DNA from: Scytolyngbya sp. HA4215-MV1
Lineage (GTDB): Bacteria; Cyanobacteriota; Cyanobacteriia; Leptolyngbyales; Leptolyngbyaceae
Assembly: GCA_019359045.1 (NCBI GenBank)
Contig: JAHHIA010000004.1
Coordinates: 1 to 64,000 of the forward strand
Direction: 5' to 3'
DNA: 64,000 nucleotides
Position numbers and translations under genes: made by a program
Notes under the pieces: generated by a model
The model's database searches: none
What the model was told of the DNA's origin: nothing
Seen by the model: the letters and a program-made list of their open reading frames with translations, nothing else
Shown here: piece by piece, positions 7,570 to 16,378 of the stretch
Numbering within the stretch: position 1 is the stretch's first letter
Layout: every line of letters starts with the position of its first letter

Positions 7570-8334
7570 TTAATGAGTGGTGCTGCCACCATCCACGATT
7601 AAAGACGTGCCCTGCATCAGTGAAGGCGCCTCACTGGCTAAAAAGAGGGCAACTTTAGCAATTTCTTCGGGTTGCCCTAAACGTCCGATCGGGATAGTGG
7701 CAATTCTTGCCTGTTTGGCGCTAGCCGGATCAGGCGCAAGGGCAAATTCCTGATTGAGTTGGTTGGACTCGATCGCACCGGGACACAGGGCATTAATGCG
7801 AATATTATCTCGGGCATATTCTAGTGCCAGTGCCCGTGTCAATGCCAGCACAGCTCCCTGGCTGGCACTGTAAGCAGTGAGGTGAGGTTGAGCGACACTT
7901 GCTCCTTCGGACGCAGTATTGATAATCACCCCACCCCCTCGCCGCTTCATCCCAGGGATAACATGCTGACATAGAGAAAAGGTTGCTCTAAAGTTGATCG
8001 CCATCATGCGTTCTAAGGTGATCAAACTCACTTCATTGAAGGGTTCAAGCATAGATATACTCGCATTGTTGTAGAGCACATCGACCCGCCCAAAAGTTTG
8101 CTGACACCGGGCAATAGTTTCGGCGATCGCTGCGGAGTCTGCCAGGTCTGCTGCCCAAAATTGAAATGAACGCTGTTGTTCTTGCAACTCTGCTGCTAAG
8201 GCTTCTCCTAGCAGGCGATCGCCATCGACCCCAAAGACAGAGGCTCCTTCTGCGGTAAAGAGACGTGCGGCTGCCTGTCCAATACTGGAGGCAATGCCAG
8301 TGATCAAGGTAACTTTGCCAGTGAGTCGTGCCAT
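7570..8334 (-). CDS. SDR-family protein with substituted active-site Lys
   Basis: The 254-residue protein has the full length and fold pattern of a classical short-chain dehydrogenase/reductase: a Rossmann start, NNAS in place of NNAG, INTASEGAS with the active-site Ser, and a C-terminal GTSLIVDGG. Two key positions differ from the family rule. The cofactor loop TGxxxGxG reads TGIASSIG, with Ser17 for Gly, and the catalytic YxxxK reads YSASQ, with Tyr155 and Gln159. I checked both in the nucleotide sequence. The enzyme may therefore be inactive as an oxidoreductase or use another mechanism. The start chosen is ATG 8334 (MARLTGKVTLITG); 19 more codons are open upstream. Confidence 0.85.
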   Translation of the reverse strand: MARLTGKVTLITGIASSIGQAAARLFTAEGASVFGVDGDRLLGEALAAELQEQQRSFQFWAADLADSAAIAETIARCQQTFGRVDVLYNNASISMLEPFNEVSLITLERMMAINFRATFSLCQHVIPGMKRRGGGVIINTASEGASVAQPHLTAYSASQGAVLALTRALALEYARDNIRINALCPGAIESNQLNQEFALAPDPASAKQARIATIPIGRLGQPEEIAKVALFLASEAPSLMQGTSLIVDGGSTTH

Positions 8335-8547
8335 AGAGAGATGGGGATAAAGGAACGGAAATCGATCAGGCGATCCGCCAGTCCTTAACAAAAAGATACA
8401 AAGAATGCGAATTAAATCGCTTGACTTTGTAAGATAGGCGATCTTTTGTCCTGAAACGAGCAGGATATGATGTGACCAAAAGGATTGCGTTCGTTTGAGT
8501 AACTTGACGAATATTTCCTCAATACTTTGTTCGGATCACGTTTTCCT

Positions 8548-8835
8548 ATGACTATTTACGTTGGCAACTTATCTTATCAAGCGACTGAAGATGACCTGAA
8601 AGATGTGTTTTCGGAATATGGTACGGTCAAGCGAGTGGCGCTACCAGTTGATCGCGAAACAGGTCGGGTACGGGGATTTGCGTTTGTCGAAATGGCTGAG
8701 GATGACCGTGAGAACACCGCCATTTCTGAGCTAGATGGGGCTGAATGGATGGGGCGGCAACTCAAAGTCAATAAAGCCAAACCCCGCGAGACCAATCCAA
8801 GAGACTCGCAACGCAGTCCTCAGTCAGCGATTTAG
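8548..8835 (+). CDS. RRM RNA-binding protein (Rbp type)
   Basis: A 95-residue protein with one RNA recognition motif: RNP2 IYVGNL near the N-terminus and RNP1 RGFAFVEM near residue 48, then a short polar tail ([12 protein letters not shown]) without the Gly-rich stretch of the paralogue at 40334. In cyanobacteria such Rbp proteins are mostly cold- or stress-responsive RNA chaperones; some help place thylakoid mRNAs. The start is ATG 8548 ([10 protein letters not shown]). Its stop overlaps the stop of argC by 4 bp in a convergent arrangement. Confidence 0.92.
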   Translation: MTIYVGNLSYQATEDDLKDVFSEYGTVKRVALPVDRETGRVRGFAFVEMAEDDRENTAISELDGAEWMGRQLKVNKAKPRETNPRDSQRSPQSAI

Positions 8836-9890
8836 GGGTAGAAGCTTAAACGCGGTAAGCCTAAGGTTTCCTCCCAACCCAACATTAAATTGACACACTG
8901 CATAGCCTGTCCCGCTTGACCCTTCATGAGGTTGTCGATCGCGGACATGACAATGACCCGATCGGTACGGGCATCTACTTCAATGCTGAGATAGCAGAGG
9001 TTGGTGCCATATGCCCATTTGGTTTGAGGATAGATTCCTGCGGGTAGCACTTTTACCCAGGGAGAGGAACGGTAGAATGCCGTGTAGATCGTGATCAAAT
9101 CTTCCCGCACCAACCCTGGATCGCGGAGGGTGGCATAGACGGTGGATAAAATACCCCGCACCATGGGGATCAGGTGAGGCGTAAACTGTACCAAGACTTC
9201 ATGCCCCGCCAGATCACTACAAATTTGTTCGATTTCTGGCGTGTGGCGATGGCGGGTAACACCATAGGCACCAATGGAACTGTCGGCTTCTGCCAAGAGC
9301 ATATTAGTTTTGGCTTGTCTGCCACCCCCGGAGGTGCCCGATTTCGCATCGATGATTGCTGTTTCGGGAATGATTAGTCCCTGCTTGAGCAGGGGTGCCA
9401 AGGCAAGTAGGCTAGCAGTGGGATAGCATCCCGGACAGCCGACCAGCTGTGCTCGGGTAATTTGTTCGCGGTAAAGCTCTGGCAAGCCATAGACGGCGGT
9501 TTCGGCGATCGCGCCATCGGTTCGTTCGACACCGTACCAGGTTTTATACGTGTTCAGGTTAAAGAAGCGATAATCAGCTGAAAGATCCAGAACCTTGCAG
9601 CCCCGCTCTAACAGTCGAGGTGCCATCTGACATGCCAGTCCGTTGGGGAGTGAAAGAAACACCACCTGGCAACGATCGGCAATTTTATCCAGGTCGATCG
9701 GTTCAATCAATTGAGTGATCTGATGCCCTAGGTGCGGGTAAAGATCTGCAAATGGTTGACCGGCACTACTTTCGCCACCTAAATATGCCAACTCTAACCC
9801 AGGATGATCCATCAGCAACCGCACTAACTGCACACCCCCATAACCTGATGCGCCAACAATCCCAACAGGCACGCGGCTCATATCACCCAT
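8832..9890 (-). CDS. argC: N-acetyl-gamma-glutamyl-phosphate reductase
   Basis: ArgC reduces N-acetylglutamyl-5-phosphate to the semialdehyde with NADPH, the third step of arginine synthesis. The 352-residue protein shows the nucleotide-binding start [18 protein letters not shown], the catalytic Cys in [11 protein letters not shown], and the conserved SGTSGGGR and HRHTPEIEQ blocks. Length and motifs are normal. The start is at 9890 ([10 protein letters not shown]) or three codons later. The gene stands apart from other arginine genes, as is usual in cyanobacteria. Confidence 0.96.
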   Translation of the reverse strand: MGDMSRVPVGIVGASGYGGVQLVRLLMDHPGLELAYLGGESSAGQPFADLYPHLGHQITQLIEPIDLDKIADRCQVVFLSLPNGLACQMAPRLLERGCKVLDLSADYRFFNLNTYKTWYGVERTDGAIAETAVYGLPELYREQITRAQLVGCPGCYPTASLLALAPLLKQGLIIPETAIIDAKSGTSGGGRQAKTNMLLAEADSSIGAYGVTRHRHTPEIEQICSDLAGHEVLVQFTPHLIPMVRGILSTVYATLRDPGLVREDLITIYTAFYRSSPWVKVLPAGIYPQTKWAYGTNLCYLSIEVDARTDRVIVMSAIDNLMKGQAGQAMQCVNLMLGWEETLGLPRLSFYP

Positions 9891-10627
9891 AGTGTTTAAC
9901 CTTGTTTCAGGGAATCGCGAGACATTGGCTGCATTGTAGTACCAGAAAAGAGTTTTTTGGTGAGAGGAGCCGTGAATTTCAGTTTATTCTTTCCAAATCT
10001 TGAAATCTGGTTCAACAATTTACGGTCAGATGCTGCCCACTGTATCAAACCATAGACTTTCGCTCTCAGATTGGAGAAGATTTAAGGAGATTTCTAGCAA
10101 ACAAATTACCCGCTGGCTTAGAGGGTGTTTGAAGAGGTGCTCGCTGGGATGTTGAGCACTCAGAGATCCCCCCTAGCCCCCTTAAAAAGGGGGGATCAGC
10201 CTCAAAGTCCCCCTTTTTACTAGCGCAGCGGTGCGTATAGCTTGTCGGCATGGCTTCGCTAAAGCACGGGGATTTAGGAGTATCGTGTCTGTTGCTACTT
10301 GCGAAAGGACTCTTAAAACATCCTCTTAGACTCTGCTCAGCCAGCTCTTGCCCTGAGCGAAGTCTAAGAGCAATGGCAGAGGGTAAAATCTTTTCTAGAA
10401 ATCTTCTAAGTTCTCAGTTTCGCCAATCTTCTTTTTCTTTAACAAAACAAGAGACTACGAAATTCTTCACTCAAACCGTTTAGATGCAAAGGTGGGTTGC
10501 TTGTGTTTTCTAACCCAGAGATTTGAGAGCATTTCTGCAATCTGCCTCTGGGCCGGATTTTGCGACCTACAATAGAAATGAGTGAGCTTCGTAAAAGTTT
10601 ACGATTTATTCTTTTGAGTTTTTTCCT
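9891..10627. other. Intergenic region upstream of ribBA
   Basis: About 740 bases without a gene lie between the divergent argC and ribBA. The middle holds a copy of the dispersed repeat (10162-10323). I looked for an FMN riboswitch ahead of ribBA and saw none of its conserved core. The last 60 bases before the ribBA start are AT-rich (cgatttattcttttgagtt) and may contain the promoter, but no clear -35/-10 pair can be chosen. Confidence 0.5.
10162..10323 (+). repeat. Dispersed G/C-block repeat, copy 1
   Basis: The repeat consists of GATCCCCCCTAGCCCCC, a CCTCAAAGTCCCCC block, a variable middle with GCGCAGCGG and GCTTCGCT, then GGGGATTTAGGAG and the well-kept end ATCGTGTCTGTTGCTACTTG, GCGAAAGGACTCTTAAAACA and TCC. 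The same blocks in the same order occur on the minus strand at 21741-21903, and the 3' half at 25319-25395. The runs of C and G can pair into long hairpins. No coding capacity is seen. It resembles a MITE-like or other intergenic repeat. Confidence 0.75.
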
Positions 10628-12322
10628 GTGTCTTCTCCTCAATCCGCTTCAACTTCATCTTTTCAGTTTGACTCCATCGAATCTGCGCTGGCTGAACTAA
10701 AAGCCGGACACGCTGTCGTCGTTGTAGATGACGAAAATCGGGAAAACGAAGGCGACGTCATCTGCGCGGCTCAGTTTGCTACGCCGGACATGATTAACTT
10801 TATGGCGGTGTACGCGCGCGGGTTAATTTGTCTGGCAATGTCTGGCTCACGATTAGACGAATTAGATCTGCCGTTAATGGTGAGCAACAATACGGACAGC
10901 AACCAAACTGCATTTACCGTCAGTATTGATGCGTCGCCCAGTGCAGGGGTAACGACGGGGATTTCCGCAGACGATCGTGCCCGGACGATCCAAATTGCCA
11001 TTAACCCGGCGACCCGTCCCTACGATTTACGCCGTCCTGGGCATATTTTCCCCATTCGGGCACGCGAAGGTGGGGTGCTCAAACGAGCCGGGCATACCGA
11101 GGCAGCGGTTGATTTGGCAACGATGGCTGGGCTGTATCCATCGGGGGTGATTTGCGAAATTCAAAACCCGGACGGTTCGATGGCACGACTGCCGCAATTG
11201 GTAGAGTATGCCAAAGCGCACAATCTGAAGCTAATTAGTATTGCGGATCTGATTAGCTATCGGTTGCAGCATGAACGATTTGTGATTCGGGAAACGGTGG
11301 CGGATCTGCCAACAGAGTTTGGACATTTCCAAATCTACGCCTATCGCAATTTGTTGGATGATTCGGAGCATGTGGCGATCGTTAAAGGTAACCCAGCCCA
11401 GTTCAAAGATCAGTCGGTGATGGTGCGGGTGCATTCAGAATGCCTGACGGGTGATGCCTTAGGGTCACTGCGTTGCGACTGTCGAATGCAACTCCAGGCA
11501 GCTATGAAGATGATTGAGGCGGCGGGGACAGGAGTCGTGGTTTATCTGAAGCAAGAAGGACGGGGGATTGGGTTAATTAACAAGCTGAAAGCGTATTCGC
11601 TACAAGATATGGGGTTGGATACGGTGGAGGCAAATGAGCGCCTGGGATTCCCGGCAGATTTGCGAAATTATGGGGTCGGTGCCCAAATTCTGAATGATCT
11701 GGGGGTGCGTAACATTCGTCTCGTCACCAACAATCCTCGTAAGATTGCAGGATTGAAGGGCTATGGACTGGAGATGGTCGATCGGGTGCCTTTGTTGATC
11801 GAAGCGACTTCCTACAATTCTGGATATCTCGCGACCAAAGCGGAAAAACTTGGGCATTGGCTTTTGCAAACTTATCTAGTGACGCTGGCAATCCACTGGG
11901 CAGATGATCCCCAATCCATCGCTGAACGGTACGATCGCCTGGAAAAATTACGCCACCTGACCAAGCTGCAAGACTTACAGTTACAGGAGGAAGTGCGTCC
12001 GGTGGCAACGGCTTTGTTTGAGACAGGGGCGTTGATTGTTCATTTGGGATTGGATCAGCCGTTGGTGGGTGGTTCAGACTGGTATACCTATGCGGGACAT
12101 CCTTATGTGGGGGCGATCGCACAGATTTTGGATGAGATCGCAAGTTGGTCTCGTGTAAAACAACTAGAGTTCATTGTTTCCAACGGCTCAGACCCCTTGA
12201 CGGGGTTGCAGATTCAACTCGATCGACAACTTTTTCCGCTGAGCCACAAGCCCTCTCTGATCACAAGCCATTTGGAAACGCAAAAAATCTATAGTTTTTC
12301 TAGTTGCTCGGGACTCGGCTAA
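10628..12322 (+). CDS. ribBA: Bifunctional DHBP synthase / GTP cyclohydrolase II
   Basis: RibBA makes both precursors of riboflavin. The N-terminal DHBP synthase half (about residues 10-205) has DDENRENEGDVI and HTEAAVDLA. The GTP cyclohydrolase II half (about 210-400) has the zinc and catalytic block CLTGDALGSLRCDCRMQ and QEGRGIGL. A C-terminal extension of about 160 residues (with LALIHW-like and IAQILDEIASWSRV segments) is usual for cyanobacterial RibBA; its role is unclear. The start is a GTG at 10628 (MSSPQSASTS). A DUF4230 gene follows after 24 bp. Confidence 0.96.
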   Translation: MSSPQSASTSSFQFDSIESALAELKAGHAVVVVDDENRENEGDVICAAQFATPDMINFMAVYARGLICLAMSGSRLDELDLPLMVSNNTDSNQTAFTVSIDASPSAGVTTGISADDRARTIQIAINPATRPYDLRRPGHIFPIRAREGGVLKRAGHTEAAVDLATMAGLYPSGVICEIQNPDGSMARLPQLVEYAKAHNLKLISIADLISYRLQHERFVIRETVADLPTEFGHFQIYAYRNLLDDSEHVAIVKGNPAQFKDQSVMVRVHSECLTGDALGSLRCDCRMQLQAAMKMIEAAGTGVVVYLKQEGRGIGLINKLKAYSLQDMGLDTVEANERLGFPADLRNYGVGAQILNDLGVRNIRLVTNNPRKIAGLKGYGLEMVDRVPLLIEATSYNSGYLATKAEKLGHWLLQTYLVTLAIHWADDPQSIAERYDRLEKLRHLTKLQDLQLQEEVRPVATALFETGALIVHLGLDQPLVGGSDWYTYAGHPYVGAIAQILDEIASWSRVKQLEFIVSNGSDPLTGLQIQLDRQLFPLSHKPSLITSHLETQKIYSFSSCSGLG

Positions 12323-12346
12323 CGCAGGAATTTTGACTATAAAACC

Positions 12347-13156
12347 ATGCAATCTCGTGGCAGGAAGACTACAATCAACCTAACGAAAAGGGAGTGGTGC
12401 TTTCGTTCTATTCAGTTGGGAACGGTGAATGTGACAAAACAGTACAGGCGACCGATGAATGGCATCCGAGTGTTGAAGGGATTGCCCACTTTGTTCAAAA
12501 ATGTGACCCTGCTGACTACCAGTGGAGCCGTGTTAGCAGTGGTGATTGTCGGAGTGGGAATTTGGCGATCGGGCGATCGCATTCTGCAAGATGTCAAACA
12601 GTTCTTGATGGCTGCACCGCCTCCGCCCAAAGTGGATGTGCGCTCCGTTGTGATTCAGCAAATTCGAGATGCCAGTGAACTCACCACTGCTGTATTCGTC
12701 ATGGAAGCCGTGGTTCCCACCAGCCAAGATTGGGTCATGGGCAATGTGGTCGTCGGAAAAACTCGATTGCTCTATATCGCTTATGGGGAAGTGCGCGCAG
12801 GCGTAGATTTAAGCCAACTCAAAGTGGAGGATGTCCAGGTCACTGAAAATAATCTGCGGCTACGCCTCCCTCCCCCCAAAGTGCTAGATAGCAAAATTGA
12901 TGTCAACCGATCGAGTGTTTATGACTACGATCGTGGCTTTTTGGGCCTGGGACCTGACGTTGGACCCAAATTGCAAGAACTTGCCCAACAAGAAGCACTG
13001 AAGAAAATTACAGGTGCAGCTTGTAAAGATCGATTACTCGACAAAGCCAACGATCGTGCCAAATTGGTAGTCACTCAGCTTTTAGGGGTTGTGAAAGAAA
13101 AACAGATTCAAATCGAAACCCAACCGGCCTCTCCAAATGCCTGCTCTACCCTTTAA
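12347..13156 (+). CDS. DUF4230 membrane-anchored protein
   Basis: This protein has one N-terminal membrane helix (about residues 53-72, AVLAVVIVGVGIWRSGDRI) and a soluble domain matching DUF4230: VVIQQIRDASELTTAVFVME, then a strand-rich part (VVGKTRLLYIAYGEVRAGVD, DVQVTENNLRLRLPPPKVLD) and C-terminal helices. The function of DUF4230 is unknown; it is probably displayed on the periplasmic or lumenal side. The start is unsure: ATG 12347 gives 269 residues, while ATG 12455 (MNGIRVLKGLP) would put the membrane helix close to the N-terminus. It follows ribBA closely and may be cotranscribed. Confidence 0.85.
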   Translation: MQSRGRKTTINLTKREWCFRSIQLGTVNVTKQYRRPMNGIRVLKGLPTLFKNVTLLTTSGAVLAVVIVGVGIWRSGDRILQDVKQFLMAAPPPPKVDVRSVVIQQIRDASELTTAVFVMEAVVPTSQDWVMGNVVVGKTRLLYIAYGEVRAGVDLSQLKVEDVQVTENNLRLRLPPPKVLDSKIDVNRSSVYDYDRGFLGLGPDVGPKLQELAQQEALKKITGAACKDRLLDKANDRAKLVVTQLLGVVKEKQIQIETQPASPNACSTL

Positions 13157-13237
13157 AGGAATAGGCTAGAATATGTATTTCCAAAAAATTCTGCCTCTAC
13201 CTTGGCTAATAATATCTTTTAGTAAAGGTGACTGAAA

Positions 13238-13357
13238 TCAGAAAACGGAGATGTAGGGATTCTCGGGGGTGATTAGCAAGCCTTGTTCGGCAAAGGTTGC
13301 CAGGGCGTTGGTGATGCTTGCACCCCAATTCGGAAGTTCTCGTGATTTCAGGATATG
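13238..13357 (-). pseudogene. Orphan C-terminal protein fragment
   Basis: Within the 363-base spacer between the DUF4230 gene and the kinase, a minus-strand frame of 39 codons reads like real protein: ELPNWGASITNALATFAEQG, then LLITPENPYISVF and a TGA. There is no start codon in frame and the frame is closed upstream. I take it as the C-terminus of a lost gene whose family I do not recognise. The rest of the spacer holds nothing that I can identify. Confidence 0.35.
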
Positions 13358-13519
13358 TCAATCAGTCCAGTGTAGATCTGTCGTAGAGGAGTGCTGCTCA
13401 GGCTGAAAAGGCACTTCTCCACTTCTTCTCGATTGAATATTACCCTTGTCCCTAACGGGTGCTTCATGAGTAATGCGATCGATTTTTTCTTTGATCTAAC
13501 TGGATAAATTGAGGCAGAC

Positions 13520-15025
13520 ATGGTAGCAGGGCAGGCGGCTCATAATTCAGTTGCCCACTGGTGGAATACGGGCGTGGAAACAACGCTAGCTGGACACTAT
13601 CAAATTGTCAGACATTTGGGCGGAGGGGGCTTCGGTCAAACGTTTCTGGCGAAGGATGCTCACTTACCTGGGCATCCGTTTTGTGTTGTCAAACAACTAA
13701 AACCTAAAGTAAGTGATTCAGGGACTTTGGGAACTGCTAAGCGCCTCTTCAATAGTGAAGCCAATATCCTTTATCGCTTAGGTGTTCATGACCAGATCCC
13801 TGCCTTACGGGCACACTTTGAGCAAGATAATGAATTTTACTTGGTTCAAGACTATGTCGAAGGATCGACCCTCGATACAGAACTGGTCGTCGGTCGGCAA
13901 TTCAATGAACTGGCAGTCATTTTGCTACTACAGGATATTTTGCAAGTTCTAGCATTTGTCCATGAACAAAAGGTAATTCATCGAGATATCAAGCCTGCCA
14001 ACCTGATTCGGCGATTTCGAGACAGCAAAATTGTCTTGATTGACTTTGGTGCGGTCAAGGAGGTCAATCAGGTGAGTGGTTTATCTACTGACCAAACCAG
14101 TATGACGGTGGCAATTGGCTCGCCAGGGTATATGCCTGTAGAACAACAGTGTTTTAAGCCCCAATACAGTAGTGATATCTACGCGCTAGGGATTGTTTGT
14201 ATCCGTGCACTCACCGGTTTACATGCCCGCGATATTCCCAAAGATTTACATTCCGATGAGTTTTCGTTCAATTTAGTGAAAGATCTGGTTTCGGTGAGTC
14301 CGGGGTTGGCAGCAATTCTGGAACGGATGGTTCGCTACGACTACCGTCAACGCTTTAGCAATGCGCAAGAAGCGCTAAAAGCGGTCCAACAACTGACTGG
14401 TACTGTCCAGGGGAAGGGATCACAAACCATAACGCACCCCCCAGTACTCGATGATGCAACCGTACCGCTTGAGTTTCCTGTGACTCCTGTCAAAGCGGAT
14501 GCAAACTCGGTGCGGTCTTTTAGCCAGTTCAAAGATTTGCCCAGTAATCGCAAGAAAGAACTGGAACGCCTTTTAGCCGAAGAGATTGGACCGATCGCAA
14601 AGGTCGTTATGCATCAGATATTGAATAGTGCAGTCAACGTGCAGGATTTGCTTCAGCGCTTGGCACCGCACTGTCCGGAAAACCATCGCGCTCAGTTTTT
14701 GAGCCAAATTGAGTTCTTACTGAGAGATTTGGATAGTACCCCCAGCCAGCCTACAGCAAAAAGCCAAACTTCTCAGCAGACAACGACGTCAAACCAAGTT
14801 ACCCAGGCAGGCAGCACGACTGCTTCACCCGCTGTTGATGCCGACTTTGCCAAACAATGTGAACGAGCACTGGCAAATGAAATCGGTCCGATTTCAGCCT
14901 TGATTGTTCAACGAACGATCGCTAAACGTCCTGAAATTTCTCGCCTTCAATTAGTAGAAAGCTTAATGCAACACCTGCCCAATGACCAGAAACGAGAAGC
15001 TTTTCGCAAAGGAATTCGTTATTAA
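13520..15025 (+). CDS. Ser/Thr protein kinase with duplicated C-terminal domain
   Basis: A Hanks-type kinase of 501 residues. The kinase domain (about 27-290) has the Gly loop LGGGGFGQTF, Lys58 in VVKQLK, catalytic HRDIKPAN with Asp156, DFG with Asp175, and the activation-segment end IGSPGYMPVEQ. All catalytic residues are present. The C-terminus contains two copies of a small helical unit beginning LAEEIGPIAKVV (about residue 353) and LANEIGPISALI (about 452), separated by a Ser/Thr/Gln-rich linker. There is no membrane segment, so it is probably cytosolic. Its targets are not visible from context. Confidence 0.92.
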   Translation: MVAGQAAHNSVAHWWNTGVETTLAGHYQIVRHLGGGGFGQTFLAKDAHLPGHPFCVVKQLKPKVSDSGTLGTAKRLFNSEANILYRLGVHDQIPALRAHFEQDNEFYLVQDYVEGSTLDTELVVGRQFNELAVILLLQDILQVLAFVHEQKVIHRDIKPANLIRRFRDSKIVLIDFGAVKEVNQVSGLSTDQTSMTVAIGSPGYMPVEQQCFKPQYSSDIYALGIVCIRALTGLHARDIPKDLHSDEFSFNLVKDLVSVSPGLAAILERMVRYDYRQRFSNAQEALKAVQQLTGTVQGKGSQTITHPPVLDDATVPLEFPVTPVKADANSVRSFSQFKDLPSNRKKELERLLAEEIGPIAKVVMHQILNSAVNVQDLLQRLAPHCPENHRAQFLSQIEFLLRDLDSTPSQPTAKSQTSQQTTTSNQVTQAGSTTASPAVDADFAKQCERALANEIGPISALIVQRTIAKRPEISRLQLVESLMQHLPNDQKREAFRKGIRY

Positions 15026-15043
15026 GGATCACTTAAGAATATT

Positions 15044-15130
15044 CACTGTCGGTTCGCAGCGATAGTGATGCCCGGTTAGCCAAGGGCACCCCGTCAGCCA
15101 GTGCTGGAGGGGATGATGTCCGCCTAACCG
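15044..15130 (+). other. Structured intergenic element (candidate RNA)
   Basis: After the kinase stop lie a stem CACTGTCG/CGATAGTG (15044-15051 with 15060-15067, one G-U pair) and a larger domain closed by CGGTTAG (15073-15079) and CTAACCG (15124-15130). Inside the latter are further pairings (CCCC with GGGG, and CCAG with CTGG). This is more structure than a simple terminator, and no long T-run follows directly. It lies between convergent kinase and nagA genes, so it could be a bidirectional terminator or a structured RNA. Confidence 0.4.
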
Positions 15131-15175
15131 TATTTGCCTTTTATTCTGTCATCGAAATCGATCTAGTCCAGTCTT

Positions 15176-16327
15176 TCACCCTAGCCTCATCCAACTCAAC
15201 TTCTGTCCGTCCCAGTGCCAGCGCAGCAGATTGGCTGGTTGATGAAGTAACGCGGTAGAAAGACCGATCGCCTGTCGGGGTGCGGTCGTGGCAAGGGCGA
15301 TTGCCGACTCTACATCACAAATTTCCCAGTTCACAAGATTTTGCACGCCTGTTAACAGGGGTAGGGTGGTGCCGGACAAGGTGCCATCGGGTAAGCGGGC
15401 GGTGCCATGCTTGACTTCAATCTGGCGGGTATCCCATGGGTAGAAGCCATCGGGCAAGCCTAGCGGCGAGAGGGCATCGCTGACGAGAAAAGCACCTCTT
15501 TCATAGTGGGAGGCGCGCAGTAGCAGGTCAATTATGATGGGCGAAACATGCTGACCGTCAGCAATGAACCCGCAATAAACCTGGGGATGAACGATCGCGG
15601 CACCCAACAGCCCCGGTTCGCGGTGGTGCAAGGGAGGCATAGCGTTGAAGGCATGGGTGACCATGGAGGCTCCCTGCTCAAAAGCCCGTTGTGCCTGAGT
15701 TGCGGTTGCCTGAGAGTGTCCGAGACTGACGGTGATGCCGAGGGACTTCAGATAGGGAATGACTCTGCCTGTTTCATCCAGTTCGGGAGCCAGGGTCATA
15801 ATCTTGACCAGACTGGCGTGGTCGCCCAAGACTCGCTTCACGTTATCCAGGGTGAGGGGCAGCAAATATTCTGCAGCATGGGCACCGCGTTTTTCGGGAT
15901 TGAGGAAGGGACCTTCGAGATGGATGCCAACGGGGGAGGAATAAGGAGTGGAGGAATGGGGGGGTGGAGGGGTGGAGGGGGAAAGTAGGGAGAGCGATCG
16001 CTGGATGTTGTCGATCGAGGTAGTGACCAGGGTGGGGAGATAACCGTCAACGCCTTGCTGCCAGAGGTATTCATTGATGGCAGGGAGTTTATCGCGGTTG
16101 TCGGAGTTGAGTTCGGGGAAGGGCAGTCCCAGAGCACCGTTGATCTGGAGGTCGATGCCGCCCAGGGAAATCCAGTCGCCTGCAAGGTCTAGGGTGGGAA
16201 TCGACGAGGCGAGGCGATCGCGGTGGGTCATGGGGGCGATCGCGGTGATGATGCCCTGCTCCACCGTGATTTGCTGGAGTCCCTGATAACTGGGCGATCG
16301 GGCGTTAAGCAGGATTAACATGTCCAT
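15176..16327 (-). CDS. nagA: N-acetylglucosamine-6-phosphate deacetylase
   Basis: NagA removes the acetyl group of GlcNAc-6-phosphate in amino sugar recycling. The 383-residue protein has the amidohydrolase motifs GGIDLQINGALG (Gln/Asn form, as in the one-metal E. coli type), HLEGPFLNPEKRGAH, LGHSQAT, THAFNAM and LVSDAL. Residues about 116-132 are a Pro/Ser/Thr-only insert (STPPPPHSSTPYSSP) encoded by a purine-rich tandem stretch near 15940-15990, just before the HLEGP motif. The reading frame stays intact. No other amino sugar gene is adjacent. Confidence 0.93.
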   Translation of the reverse strand: MDMLILLNARSPSYQGLQQITVEQGIITAIAPMTHRDRLASSIPTLDLAGDWISLGGIDLQINGALGLPFPELNSDNRDKLPAINEYLWQQGVDGYLPTLVTTSIDNIQRSLSLLSPSTPPPPHSSTPYSSPVGIHLEGPFLNPEKRGAHAAEYLLPLTLDNVKRVLGDHASLVKIMTLAPELDETGRVIPYLKSLGITVSLGHSQATATQAQRAFEQGASMVTHAFNAMPPLHHREPGLLGAAIVHPQVYCGFIADGQHVSPIIIDLLLRASHYERGAFLVSDALSPLGLPDGFYPWDTRQIEVKHGTARLPDGTLSGTTLPLLTGVQNLVNWEICDVESAIALATTAPRQAIGLSTALLHQPANLLRWHWDGQKLSWMRLG

Positions 16328-16378
16328 GATTTAAACAATGGAAAAATAATTTGAAGTTGAAGTAGTCAAGAGGCGCTA

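Noticed and set aside
9891-10161. Operator (ARG-box type) before argC
   Set aside because: No convincing palindrome at the usual distance; cyanobacteria do not use the ArgR system in a way I could support here.
10480-10627. FMN riboswitch ahead of ribBA
   Set aside because: None of the conserved core blocks of the FMN aptamer are present; only AT-rich leader sequence is seen.
11600-12143. Minus-strand frames opposite ribBA
   Set aside because: Shadows of a well-conserved plus-strand gene.
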